From: a virus
Length of the DNA: 31,236 nt
Virus record (IMG/VR): IMGVR_UViG_3300030329_000324
Span: 1-31,236 of that record
Strand: one strand, 5' to 3'
Of the stretch, positions 1-8,936 are shown one piece after another. The stretch's first letter is position 1. Every line of letters begins with the position of its first letter. A program made the position numbers and the translations under genes. A model generated the notes under the pieces. The model was not told the DNA's origin. It made no database searches and saw only the letters and a program-made list of their open reading frames with translations.

Positions 1-50
1 AAGGACTTTCATTATACTATGAAAAGTACAGATAGTACCATAACAATGGG
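1..50. repeat. Terminal direct repeat, copy 1 (circular contig overlap)
   Basis: These 50 bases are identical to the last 50 bases of the window. The reading frame of a phage gene continues perfectly through the duplicate, so this is the overlap of a circularly closed assembly and not an independent element. The unique genome is therefore about 31,186 bp. Confidence 0.95.
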
Positions 51-447
51 ATTCGATTTTGGAGATGCTAATGATTACTGGCAATTTGTTGACCAAGGTG
101 TTGTTGGTACAGGTAGCTCTGGTGGAAGAAGTAAAACAACAGGTCAATTTACAAGAGGTACAGGAAGTCCATTTAAATTTAAGTATGACAATCCTGGGGG
201 AAAGCTAGTAAATGCTATTCAAGGCTGGATTCAAAACAAGCCTATTAGCCTCAGTGATGGAAATGAAATAGGAGCAGCTTTTGCAATAGGATATTCGATT
301 AAAAGACGAGGATTAGAAAGAACAATGTTTTATACTAGACCAGTAACAAAAGCTATTAAAACGCTTCCTGATGAGTTAATAGAAGCATTTAGATTAGACT
401 TTAGTAAAGTAATGGATAAATTACCAAATCAAATAATTATACAATAA
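1..447 (+). CDS. Tail completion/neck protein, HK97 gp10-like (3' part; gene begins at 31025)
   Basis: This is the C-terminal part of a gene whose ATG lies at 31025. When the 50-base duplicate is collapsed the frame is continuous and gives about 202 residues. The N-terminal part is basic (a Lys/Arg-rich stretch around residues 35-50). The later part has a 'YWQFVDQGVVGTGS'-like segment and an 'RRGLERTMFYTRPVTKAI' segment near the C-terminus. These resemble the layout of HK97-gp10/neck proteins, which close the head-tail or tail-end junction. The gene sits just after the tail chaperone and terminator-like genes, as expected for a tail completion protein. The ATG at 19 is only an internal methionine. 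The family assignment is an inference from pattern and position. Confidence 0.55.
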   Translation, partial: KDFHYTMKSTDSTITMGFDFGDANDYWQFVDQGVVGTGSSGGRSKTTGQFTRGTGSPFKFKYDNPGGKLVNAIQGWIQNKPISLSDGNEIGAAFAIGYSIKRRGLERTMFYTRPVTKAIKTLPDELIEAFRLDFSKVMDKLPNQIIIQ

Positions 448-448
448 T

Positions 449-1936
449 ATGGCGTATTCAATAGAACAGCAACCACATAGATTTACTGCAGCTAGCAGTC
501 CCATGGTGTATATAGTAAAAGAAAGCACTGGATCAATAACAGGAGCAGCGAAATTTAGATACATAGTACAGGTAGAGATAAGCGAAACAGATTCAAGTTC
601 ATTTAGCACAATAGCTAAAATCAAACTACATAAAAACTCGGCTTCTGTAGGTATCGTAGATATTCATAAAATAGTTAGAAATTATTTAGAAATACAAAAA
701 GCAGACCAAAACTCTACAACCAATAGCATACACAGTCTAGGGATATCAGTTCCACTAAAGCCTTTTTCTCAAACAGAAAGTCAAGCTGTATTAGTAAGAG
801 TCAAGGGTGGTTACGAAAAGGCTTCAAGTCAATCCGCAGCCCCTGTGGAGGAGCTAGCACCAACAGGCACTTACACTTCAAATATATCAGTATCTATTCC
901 TGCTACTACGCCATACACTAAAACTGCTTCAAACGTAGGTGGTCTTGACGATGATGATGCGGGAAATAATATGCCTTTATTATATTACATAAATGACACA
1001 TCTGCCGAAGATTCTTACAGCTTTTTAACCAATGCCCCCACCACTCAATTTGTTAGAGGCAGTAGTACGAGTTCAGATAATGTAGACGAGCTTACTATAT
1101 GTTTCAAGCAAGGTAATGGGGCTTCAGGTAGTGCAATAGTTTTAGGTGATAAACTAGAGTATATGGCTATACAATATTTTGACAGCTCAGGCTCTTTAAT
1201 AGCAGGAACAGCAGGTTCGTCACAAATACATTATTTCGCCAACTCCAATGCTAATGGAGGAGCTACTGCTGCTCAATCTAATACTGCACAAGAGGCGATT
1301 CTTTACTTTGGTTGTGGTACTGCTAATTTACAAACACAGTCCTTATCTAATTTTGCAAGACCTTCTAATTTTACTAACTGGGCGTATTATAGGATATGTG
1401 GAACTACAACTAATGCAACTACAGATAACCAACCTGACGATAGGTGTACTAAGTGGTACTACTTCTACAGATATGGTAGTGGAGCAAGTGTAGATGATAG
1501 ACATCAATCTTGTACTAGATATGACAATATAAGACTTGCTTGGCGCAATAGATTAGGGGCTTGGGATTATATGAATTTTAGAGGCAAGTCAACAGAGAGT
1601 GTAGGTATAAAAAGAACGGATATTGCTAGAGTTCCTGGAACTTGGGATAGTGCTACATTTAGCTATAATAACTGGGACGGTGGAAAGCAATCTTTATTTA
1701 CCGAAGCAACAAGAAAACTAACTATTAATAGTGACTGGCTTAATGAAGATGAAGCTGTTTGGCTAGAAGAACTATTTACTTCTATCAATATTCAAATATT
1801 AGGAGATGACAACATAGTATATCCTGTTATATTAACAGATAAAACATACACTAAAAAAACAAGTGTAAATAATAAAATAAAAATACAGTATACTATTAAA
1901 TTAGAGTACGCAAATAAAGTAAGAACAAATAGCTAA
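449..1936 (+). CDS. Tail-associated virion protein
   Basis: This 495-residue protein starts one base after the previous stop. Its stop shares a base with the next start (TAATG). The first ~85 residues contain 'SSPMVYIVKESTG' and 'ASVGIVDIHKIVRNYLE', a beta-rich opening I associate with tail proteins of Bacteroidetes phages. The middle is rich in Ser/Thr/Asn/Gly, like a fibre or adhesin surface. The last ~130 residues turn more regular ('SESVGIKRTDIARVPGTW' and a WLNEDEAVWLEEL-like helix). No catalytic motif is visible. It lies between the tail completion gene and the giant tail protein, so a distal-tail, baseplate or fibre role is likely. I cannot assign a named family. Confidence 0.6.
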   Translation: MAYSIEQQPHRFTAASSPMVYIVKESTGSITGAAKFRYIVQVEISETDSSSFSTIAKIKLHKNSASVGIVDIHKIVRNYLEIQKADQNSTTNSIHSLGISVPLKPFSQTESQAVLVRVKGGYEKASSQSAAPVEELAPTGTYTSNISVSIPATTPYTKTASNVGGLDDDDAGNNMPLLYYINDTSAEDSYSFLTNAPTTQFVRGSSTSSDNVDELTICFKQGNGASGSAIVLGDKLEYMAIQYFDSSGSLIAGTAGSSQIHYFANSNANGGATAAQSNTAQEAILYFGCGTANLQTQSLSNFARPSNFTNWAYYRICGTTTNATTDNQPDDRCTKWYYFYRYGSGASVDDRHQSCTRYDNIRLAWRNRLGAWDYMNFRGKSTESVGIKRTDIARVPGTWDSATFSYNNWDGGKQSLFTEATRKLTINSDWLNEDEAVWLEELFTSINIQILGDDNIVYPVILTDKTYTKKTSVNNKIKIQYTIKLEYANKVRTNS

Positions 1937-4900
1937 TGGATGTAAGATTAGTAGCATATCGTAGAGAAACAACAGCGTCAGGGACTTATGATGTAAAAAA
2001 CTATGAACTGGATTTACAAAAGAATCCTAATGTGGTAGTTAACTATAATTTTTTAGATTTACAAAATCCTGAAAATAGAAAAACAAATTTTAGTCAAACT
2101 CTTAAATTACCTTTTTCAAACGCAAATAATCAATTCTTTGAAAATTGGTTTGATGTTAATTTAGATACTTTAGTCTATAATACTAAGACTAAATTTGACG
2201 CACTTTTATATGTGGATAGTATACCTCAATTAAAAGGATTTATTGAGCTAAAGGCAATTTATTTAAATGCTAGACTCTATGAAGTTGCTTTATTTGGAGA
2301 CACTGCAAACTTCTTTACTGAGATAAAGGATAAGAAACTAAAAGATGCTTTTAAAACTGAATTAGCAGATACTCCAGGAGAATTTGAGATAGACAAACAA
2401 TTAGATCACAACTTAACTTTACAGAATATTAAAAATAGTTGGACCACAGGAATAACCACAACAGAAGAAACTCCAACCACAACTAACGATATAATGTATC
2501 CTATCATAGACTGGGGTCATACAATAAACCCTTATAGTAGTGCTATGTTTTGGAGTCCTGGCGATTTATGGGAAATGAATGAAGATGGTGGTGACACCTC
2601 TCAAGTATTAGATACCTATGGCTTTGTTCAAGCCTCTCACTTAAAACCTGCTATACGAATACAAAGACTACTTCACATAATAGCGCAGAAGGCAGGTTAT
2701 CAAATTAAAAGCACATTCTTAGGAATAGATGATACCAATGATAGTACACCAATAACAGACACTCAGTGGTTTAGTAGATTGTTTATGACTTTATCTACAG
2801 AGACTGAAAGGGTACAGACTTTACATAATACAAGCACAGGTAGTGAAGGTCCGTTTATTGGATTTGAGGTTGAGTCCAATGCTAGCTATAACATGGACAT
2901 ACCAATACAAGCCTACGACACTGCTTTAGAATGGGGTCTAGTAGACACAATGTTTGATAGCTACAGAGTACAAAATGAAATTTTTGATCCTAACAATTTA
3001 TATAACGATCAGTTACTTGATTGGGGAGTAGAAGGTGTTTCAGGCTTTCCTTGGACTCCATCTATTAGAATACCTGACAGTAATAGTGACAATGCTTTGT
3101 TACCTAGTGGATCGTTCTATATTCTAATAAATTTAACTATAACTGTTAACACCGTCTCAACAGAAGGAGAGGATATAGATGGTATCAATATGTTGTATCA
3201 AGTATGGGATCAGTCTACAGACACAGTAGTATGGAGTATGGGCTTTTATCTAACAACAGGTACACCAGCTAATCAGCTACAGTTTATCGTACCAATAGAA
3301 GCTACTCCTGGAACTATATATTATTTTACAATCAACTCTGAACCTACATCATCATCATTGTTTGGTACTCCTACGGATTACGTGAATATGACTTTAGTAA
3401 GTTCTTCAATTAGAACTTTATATACAGGAGATGTGGGGTTGATGGGAGGTGGATTAAATGGAGAGGTGCAAATGTTTCATAATATGCCTGATATTACGCA
3501 GTCTGATTTTATAAAAGACTTGATAAATAGATTTAATCTAATTGTAAACACCGACCCTGATAATGAAAAACTATTAATTATGGAGCCTTATATAGATTAT
3601 GTAAGTGCAGGTGAGACAAAGTATTGGACTGATAAGCTAGATGTATCAAAAGAGCAAGTAATTAAAAGTACCAATAAGTTACAATATAAGCATTTAAAAT
3701 TCAGCGATTTAGAGGACAAGGATATACTAAATCAAAGGTATACAAAAGCTCACAATGTAGTCTATGGAGAATATAATGAATTTAGACAGAATGATTTTGC
3801 AGGTAAAGAGTTTAAAAATTTTAGCGTTATGTCACCTTTTATTGCACAAGGTGTTGGAGAATGGGGAATCAATGGAATACAAGGTGGTTATAATAATGGG
3901 GATATTGCTGTAGCATATTGTTTTGAAGCAGCAGAAGGAGAGGAGAGAAAACCCATAGAAGGGATGAAACCAAAACTATTTTATTATAGCGGAACTCCTG
4001 TAGATGTTTCAGGTGTTAATCCGCATACAGGCACGGCTTTTAATTTTAATATATTATCATCTCAATACCTAGAAGTTCAGACCGATTCAATAAGTACAGA
4101 CAACAAATTTCCTTTATGTTTGCAATATAATCTAGATAGTTTAGGCGATGTATCGACTACAACTAAAATACTTAATTGGACTTATTATACACCTAATTTT
4201 AATTCTGGATTTACATTTAATTTCTTTGGTAATGTTTATAGTACACATGGTTACTATAATGACTACTGGGCTCAGTATATAAACGAAATATATTCTGAGG
4301 AGGCTAGAATAATGGAGTGCTATTTAAACTTAACTCCTGACGATATTATGACTTTTTCAGGCACTGGCTTTCAAGATACTTACTATATAAAAAACACATT
4401 ATGGAGAATTATAAATATTAGTAATTATTTAGTTGGTGGTAATAAATCAACTAAAGTTACTTTATTAAAAGTTATTGATAAATTGACTTATGAATGTGGA
4501 GCTATTCCTACTGTTACAACCACAGGTCAAATAACCTTTACAGATTCTGCAACAGGGGCTTCTACTACTATTACAAACGCGTGTTGCGAAGATGTAAATG
4601 ATAACTGGACTTTTGTTCAAACTAACGCTACGACAGGAGTTGGTACCTGTTGGACTGATGAAGGTGGGGTTTTAACTTTCTCAGAACCTAATCAATTACC
4701 AATGCCATCTTTAATGCCAAATATTGAAACAAACTTTAATATCCAGAGCACAATGGGTGATGGTAATAATACTACCTTTTATCTACAAGCTATAACAGCA
4801 GATTCTAGCACAGCAAACAACTTTACTTATAGTGGTGTGCAAAATGATATTTTACTTTTACCACCATTATCAATGAGTTATGTTAAAGTACATTTAATAG

Positions 4901-5265
4901 GAAGTATAGTATCAGGAACTAATTCAGGTAAATGTGGGTATTTAGAGTATGATACGTTATTAGTAAATAGGAATCAGTTTTCATCACATATTGGTACAGC
5001 AGGTGGTACATTATTAAAAACTAACAAAGATACTGCGTTCACTACTCCAACAGTATCACTAACTAATTTCGATAGCAGGAGAGGTTTTTGGAAACCTACA
5101 ATAACAGGAGGAGCAAATGAACAAGTAAGTTGGATAGCTAAAGTGGAGATTATACAACAACCTTTAGGAGATCCTGGGGGTGTTATGATACCTGCGTCAA
5201 AGGCTTTGTATCAAAACTCGGCAGGTATATTATTTCAAGACTTAAACAATTTAGAATGGAATTAA
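1936..5265 (+). CDS. Large tail/baseplate protein, possible host-recognition component
   Basis: At 1109 residues this is the largest protein of the genome. The N-terminus (about 1-130) contains 'NRKTNFSQTLKLPFSNANNQ' followed by a domain typical of large tail proteins in Bacteroidetes phages. Residues of about 530-650 include 'IVNTDPDNEKLLIMEPYIDY' and Lys/Asp-rich beta segments that suggest a tail-hub-like fold. The remainder is Ser/Thr/Asn-rich beta-structure, with a Cys pair near residue 885 ('NACCEDVNDNW'). There is no enzymatic signature. It probably forms the tail tip or receptor-binding apparatus together with the 495-residue neighbour. Its 3' end overlaps the next small gene by 10 bases. 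The function is inferred from size, composition and position. Confidence 0.6.
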   Translation: MDVRLVAYRRETTASGTYDVKNYELDLQKNPNVVVNYNFLDLQNPENRKTNFSQTLKLPFSNANNQFFENWFDVNLDTLVYNTKTKFDALLYVDSIPQLKGFIELKAIYLNARLYEVALFGDTANFFTEIKDKKLKDAFKTELADTPGEFEIDKQLDHNLTLQNIKNSWTTGITTTEETPTTTNDIMYPIIDWGHTINPYSSAMFWSPGDLWEMNEDGGDTSQVLDTYGFVQASHLKPAIRIQRLLHIIAQKAGYQIKSTFLGIDDTNDSTPITDTQWFSRLFMTLSTETERVQTLHNTSTGSEGPFIGFEVESNASYNMDIPIQAYDTALEWGLVDTMFDSYRVQNEIFDPNNLYNDQLLDWGVEGVSGFPWTPSIRIPDSNSDNALLPSGSFYILINLTITVNTVSTEGEDIDGINMLYQVWDQSTDTVVWSMGFYLTTGTPANQLQFIVPIEATPGTIYYFTINSEPTSSSLFGTPTDYVNMTLVSSSIRTLYTGDVGLMGGGLNGEVQMFHNMPDITQSDFIKDLINRFNLIVNTDPDNEKLLIMEPYIDYVSAGETKYWTDKLDVSKEQVIKSTNKLQYKHLKFSDLEDKDILNQRYTKAHNVVYGEYNEFRQNDFAGKEFKNFSVMSPFIAQGVGEWGINGIQGGYNNGDIAVAYCFEAAEGEERKPIEGMKPKLFYYSGTPVDVSGVNPHTGTAFNFNILSSQYLEVQTDSISTDNKFPLCLQYNLDSLGDVSTTTKILNWTYYTPNFNSGFTFNFFGNVYSTHGYYNDYWAQYINEIYSEEARIMECYLNLTPDDIMTFSGTGFQDTYYIKNTLWRIINISNYLVGGNKSTKVTLLKVIDKLTYECGAIPTVTTTGQITFTDSATGASTTITNACCEDVNDNWTFVQTNATTGVGTCWTDEGGVLTFSEPNQLPMPSLMPNIETNFNIQSTMGDGNNTTFYLQAITADSSTANNFTYSGVQNDILLLPPLSMSYVKVHLIGSIVSGTNSGKCGYLEYDTLLVNRNQFSSHIGTAGGTLLKTNKDTAFTTPTVSLTNFDSRRGFWKPTITGGANEQVSWIAKVEIIQQPLGDPGGVMIPASKALYQNSAGILFQDLNNLEWN

Positions 5266-5456
5266 ACAAAATAGATATACTAACAAAGGTTATACCAGGC
5301 GTTTTAAAGCTGGTAAATAAACACGAATTTGACGATCAATACCTATACTTTGTATATGGTCAAGAAGAATATACTAAAGACCTAGAAAAGGTAAAAAAAC
5401 AATTTAAAAGACAATTAAAAAAAACATTTAGACTATGGCAGGTAAAAAAGAATTAG
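5256..5456 (+). CDS. Small basic protein of unknown function in the tail operon
   Basis: This 66-residue protein overlaps both neighbours, by 10 bases with the large tail gene and 22 bases with the tape measure gene. That tight embedding supports it as a real, translationally coupled gene. The N-terminal half is mixed and the C-terminal third is very Lys-rich ('KVKKQFKRQLKKTFRLWQVK'). No family is recognised. Its place just before the tape measure would suit a small tail assembly factor, but nothing in the sequence proves that. Confidence 0.6.
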   Translation: MELNKIDILTKVIPGVLKLVNKHEFDDQYLYFVYGQEEYTKDLEKVKKQFKRQLKKTFRLWQVKKN

Positions 5457-7399
5457 TATTAGTTTTTAAAGCATCTACAGCAAAGGCTAAAAAAAGTATT
5501 GCTGGAATAGGAGCAAGTTTGAAGTCTGTAGGTAAGAGTGGTAAAGTTGCTCAAGGTGGACTGAATATGATGGGTAAGGGATTTAAAGTTGTAGGTGGAG
5601 CTTTAAAGGCAGCAGGTATTGGTTTGTTTATCGGTTTATTATCTCAATTAACAGGGATGTTTCAAAGCAATCAAAAAACAGCAGATACATTTAGTAGAAT
5701 AATGTTAAAACTACAACCTGTGTTTAAGGTACTAGGTGATGTAATAGGTAAAGTTGCTGAGGCTTTAGAATGGGTTATTGACTTATTTACTGATGCTATA
5801 AATTGGATAGGTGGTTTATTAGGTATTACAAATGATGCTGCAAGTGCTACAGAGGGTTATGCTGAGGATATAGTCAGACTAAGAAATGAAGTTAAATTAA
5901 TGAATGCGGAATTAGCCTTAACACAGTTACAATACCAAAAAGAAGCAGAGTTACAGCGACAAATTAGAGATGATACTTCAAGAACTATTGATGAAAGAAT
6001 AGCAGCGAATGAGGAGCTAGGCAGGGTCTTAGAAAGACAAGCTAGAGAAGAAGAAAGAATGGCTTTAGTTGCTTTAGAATTAGCAGAAAAAGAACTTGCT
6101 TTAGATACACAGAATGTAGATTTACAAGTCGCTGTACTAGATGCTAAGACAAAACTTGCTGAAATAGATGAAAGGATTACAAGTCAAAGATCAGAACAAT
6201 TAACAAACTTAAACTCTTTAGAACAAGAAAGAATAGATATTGAAACAGAAAATGCTAATAAAAGAGAGGAAAGATTAAAAGAGTTACTAGAGCTACAGAA
6301 CAGAGATTTAGAAGTTAAAAAGGATATTACAACTTCTATAAACGATCAATTAACATCCGCAAAGGATGCTCATAAAGATATAATGAAAATGTATAAAGAT
6401 GAGTTGGCTGCACAAATAAAACTCCTTAAAAAAGAAGAAGAAAGGAAGTTAGCGTTATTAAAAGCACGTGAAGAAGAAATGAAAGTAAATTCAGAAACAG
6501 CTAACGCGTGGGGAAATGTATCAGGGGTTATAGATGGTATTATATTACAATCTACTGAATTTAGAGAAAATCAAGAAGAAAAAAAAGTAGATATAATAGA
6601 AGAAAGTAATCAGAAAATTCTAGAACTAGAAAAGGAATATAACGATTTAATGGGCGAGGCTACTGACGAATATTTAAAAACAGAGGAAGGATTAATTTTA
6701 ACAGCTGCAGAAAAATTAGATAGACACTTTGAAACAGCACAGGAAAAAGAAATAAGAGAAGTAGAGGAACAATATGCAACTCTATTTGGTTATGCTGAAA
6801 ATGATGCTCAAAGAACAATTGATCTGCAAAATGAAAAAACAGAAAAATTAAAAGAAATCGAGGAGAAGTACCAAGAAGACACTGAAAAATCTACTGTATC
6901 ATTTATGGACAGAATGATGAAGTTTAATAAAAAGCTAATAGACAAAGAGATAAAAATGGAACAGAAAAAGAATGAGGCTACTGAAAAAGCTATGCAGATG
7001 GGAATGGCGTTAGCTAGTGAAGGTAGTGCTGCAGCAAAAGCTCTAGCTATTGCAAATACAATTATTTCAACAAAGGCAGCTGTTATGCAAGTGTTTGATG
7101 ATGTTGAAACTCCTACACCCTTAAAATGGATTCAAGCAGGTTTATTAGTTGCGACAGGTATGAAGAATTTAGCAGAGATAAAAAAGACTAAAATTCCTGG
7201 TGGCAAAGGGGGTGATGGTGGTGATGATAATATGTCTGATGATATTGGTGGTGGCGGTGATGTATCAGGTGAGGTTCCTGCTCCTACGTTTGGAGCTATT
7301 GAATCAGATGCTCCACCTGTTCAGGCTTTTGTTGTAGAAAGTGATGTTAGTGGAGCTCAGGCTTTACAATCAGAACTTGATTTACAAAGTACCCTATAA
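5435..7399 (+). CDS. Tail tape measure protein
   Basis: This 654-residue protein has the architecture of a tape measure. The first ~35 residues are Lys/Gly/Ser-rich. A glycine/alanine-rich hydrophobic region follows (about residues 45-75, 'GALKAAGIGLFIGLLSQLTG'), then a long Glu/Lys/Arg/Gln-rich coiled coil from about 145 to 520. A second hydrophobic helical part lies near 525-590, and the tail is Gly/Asp-rich and low in complexity ('GGKGGDGGDDNMSDDIGGGG'). Tape measures set tail length and line the tube. By the usual rule of roughly 1.5 angstrom per residue, 654 residues would mean a tail near 100 nm. No sheath gene was recognised, so a siphovirus tail is more likely than a contractile one. 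The start ATGGCAGG lies within the preceding gene. Confidence 0.82.
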   Translation: MAGKKELVLVFKASTAKAKKSIAGIGASLKSVGKSGKVAQGGLNMMGKGFKVVGGALKAAGIGLFIGLLSQLTGMFQSNQKTADTFSRIMLKLQPVFKVLGDVIGKVAEALEWVIDLFTDAINWIGGLLGITNDAASATEGYAEDIVRLRNEVKLMNAELALTQLQYQKEAELQRQIRDDTSRTIDERIAANEELGRVLERQAREEERMALVALELAEKELALDTQNVDLQVAVLDAKTKLAEIDERITSQRSEQLTNLNSLEQERIDIETENANKREERLKELLELQNRDLEVKKDITTSINDQLTSAKDAHKDIMKMYKDELAAQIKLLKKEEERKLALLKAREEEMKVNSETANAWGNVSGVIDGIILQSTEFRENQEEKKVDIIEESNQKILELEKEYNDLMGEATDEYLKTEEGLILTAAEKLDRHFETAQEKEIREVEEQYATLFGYAENDAQRTIDLQNEKTEKLKEIEEKYQEDTEKSTVSFMDRMMKFNKKLIDKEIKMEQKKNEATEKAMQMGMALASEGSAAAKALAIANTIISTKAAVMQVFDDVETPTPLKWIQAGLLVATGMKNLAEIKKTKIPGGKGGDGGDDNMSDDIGGGGDVSGEVPAPTFGAIESDAPPVQAFVVESDVSGAQALQSELDLQSTL

Positions 7400-7431
7400 A
7401 CAAAATATTAATTTTAATATATACTATTACA

Positions 7432-8238
7432 ATGGCAGAAAAAAAGATAAAAAAAAGATTAGTAGAGCTAGTCATAGATGAAGACTCAGAAAGATTTGGC
7501 GTTGAGGCTATAAGTCTCGTTGAGTTTCCTGCGATAGAGGAGAACTGGGTATTCTTTAATAAAGACAATTTCCTATCCTTAGCAAAATTAGATGAAGAAA
7601 AAAGAACTCTCGTAGGTGCCGTACTAATTCCCGAAAAAGAAATACCTAGATATGATCAAGAACTTGATGAGGAGTATGTAGTATACTTTAGTGAAGAAAC
7701 CATTAAACAAGCTCAGGAGCTATTTATGAGCAGCCTAAGGAACAATAATGCCACCTATGAGCATAAGACACCTATTGAGGGTTTAAGCGTTGTAGAAAGC
7801 TGGATTAAGGAAGATGAAAAATACGATAAATCCTCACAATTTGGTTTTGAAAAAATGCCACTTGGAACTTGGTTTGTAAAAATGAAAGTTAATAATGATG
7901 AGGTTTGGGATAAAGTAAGAAACAAAGAAGTAAAAGGTTTCAGCATAGAGGGATATTTTACAGACAAACTAATAGAAGCTTCTAAAAAGAAATACAAAAA
8001 GAAAAAGAAATACACAAAAGAAGATAGAATAAGTGATGAGGATTTGTTAGACAGAATAAGAATTATTATAGCTCAAGATGAGAAAGACCAATTTGAGCTA
8101 ATGAAAGAATACATTACGAAAAAGGCTTTAGCAAAATATCCTTGGAAACAATGTATCGCTGATATGAAAAAAAGGTACGGAAAAGAATCTGCTGCTAAAA
8201 TATGTTCAGCTATAAAAAGGGGTACTGTAAAAAGGTAG
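7432..8238 (+). CDS. Prohead serine protease, XkdF type (Peptidase_S78_2)
   Basis: This 268-residue protein has the pattern of XkdF-like phage proteases. It opens with 'ELVIDEDSERFGVEAISLVE', has a conserved His at about residue 111 (ATYEHKTP), a 'GTWFVKMKVNNDEVWDKV' core and 'VKGFSIEGYF' with Ser171. His and Ser are the expected catalytic residues. Such enzymes process scaffold and capsid subunits during head maturation, and the scaffold and capsid genes follow directly. After a Lys-rich linker (about 183-202) there is a small C-terminal module with 'WKQCIADMKKRYGKESAAKI', a helical Cys-containing motif seen at the ends of phage head proteins. The start is preceded by an AT-rich leader (ctattacaATG) with no Shine-Dalgarno sequence. 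Confidence 0.8.
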   Translation: MAEKKIKKRLVELVIDEDSERFGVEAISLVEFPAIEENWVFFNKDNFLSLAKLDEEKRTLVGAVLIPEKEIPRYDQELDEEYVVYFSEETIKQAQELFMSSLRNNNATYEHKTPIEGLSVVESWIKEDEKYDKSSQFGFEKMPLGTWFVKMKVNNDEVWDKVRNKEVKGFSIEGYFTDKLIEASKKKYKKKKKYTKEDRISDEDLLDRIRIIIAQDEKDQFELMKEYITKKALAKYPWKQCIADMKKRYGKESAAKICSAIKRGTVKR

Positions 8239-8288
8239 CCTGTAAACAATATTAAATAAATTATATATACTTATAAAAATCTATTACA

Positions 8289-8930
8289 ATGAAAGACACG
8301 TTAGAAAAAATCAAAACTTTATTGTCTATTGATAATAAAGAATCTAAGGAAGTTAAAATGTATGCTGAAATGAAATTAGATGATGGCAGAGTTGTAGCTA
8401 CTGAGGATGAACAATTTATGATAGGCTCAGAGGTTTTTGTAGTAAATGATGATGGCGAAGCAAGTGCTTTGGCAGCAGGGTCATATACTATGGAAGATGG
8501 AGCAAAACTTACTATTGATGACAATGGTAAAATCTTAGATATGGGAGAAGAAAAAGAAGCTGAGGATGTAGAAGCAGAAGAAGAAGATAAAGAACAAATG
8601 GCAGATGTTGGTGACTGGGAAGGAATGGAAAAAAGAATCCAAAACCTTGAAGATGCTGTAGCTGACTTAAAAGCAGATAAAGAAAATATGTCTGTAGAAA
8701 CTGAAGAATCAGTTGAAGAAGTTAAAGAAGATGAAAAGGTGGAAATGTCTAAAGATATGGTTACTAGCTTAGTTGAAGAAATAGAACACTTAAAAACTAA
8801 GTTATCAGAAATGGAAGAACAACCAGGAGCTGAGGGTTTTAACCACAATCCTGAAACAGAAACTAAATCTAAAGCAGATTTAGGGAAAATGTCAATTAAT
8901 GACAGAGTTAAATATTTAATAAATAATTAA
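8289..8930 (+). CDS. Head scaffolding protein (acidic, coiled coil)
   Basis: This 213-residue, very acidic protein lies between the protease and the major capsid gene, the normal place of a scaffold. Residues of about 20-100 contain 'LAAGSYTMEDGAKLTIDDNG', a beta motif I associate with scaffold-position proteins of Bacteroidetes phages. From about 95 on there are Glu-rich coiled-coil helices, including a 'MEKRIQNLEDAVADLKADK' heptad segment and a second one near residues 160-178. The end is short, polar and helical ('SINDRVKYLINN'), similar to capsid-binding tails of scaffolds. The leader carries the ctattacaATG sequence also found before the protease, plus a TTATAAAA box at 8271-8278. A large Ser-rich ORF on the opposite strand is a shadow of this repetitive codon use. 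Confidence 0.7.
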   Translation: MKDTLEKIKTLLSIDNKESKEVKMYAEMKLDDGRVVATEDEQFMIGSEVFVVNDDGEASALAAGSYTMEDGAKLTIDDNGKILDMGEEKEAEDVEAEEEDKEQMADVGDWEGMEKRIQNLEDAVADLKADKENMSVETEESVEEVKEDEKVEMSKDMVTSLVEEIEHLKTKLSEMEEQPGAEGFNHNPETETKSKADLGKMSINDRVKYLINN

Positions 8931-8936
8931 AATAAA

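Noticed and set aside
1-50. Biological terminal repeat or att site
   Set aside because: The short identical ends lie inside a gene, keep its frame, and there is no integrase. Assembly overlap of a circular map is simpler.
1248-1493. 81-codon + strand ORF inside the 495-residue tail gene
   Set aside because: It is an out-of-frame, Leu-rich shadow of the real gene with no independent evidence. The ORFs at 12136-12318 and 14878-15144 were rejected likewise.
8261-8848. 195-codon Ser-rich ORF on the - strand
   Set aside because: It is antisense to the scaffold gene; the open frame follows from Glu/Lys-rich codons on the + strand. It has no plausible domain or start context. Other - strand ORFs (for example 14817-15140, 29284-29598, 7755-8015) were dropped for the same reason.
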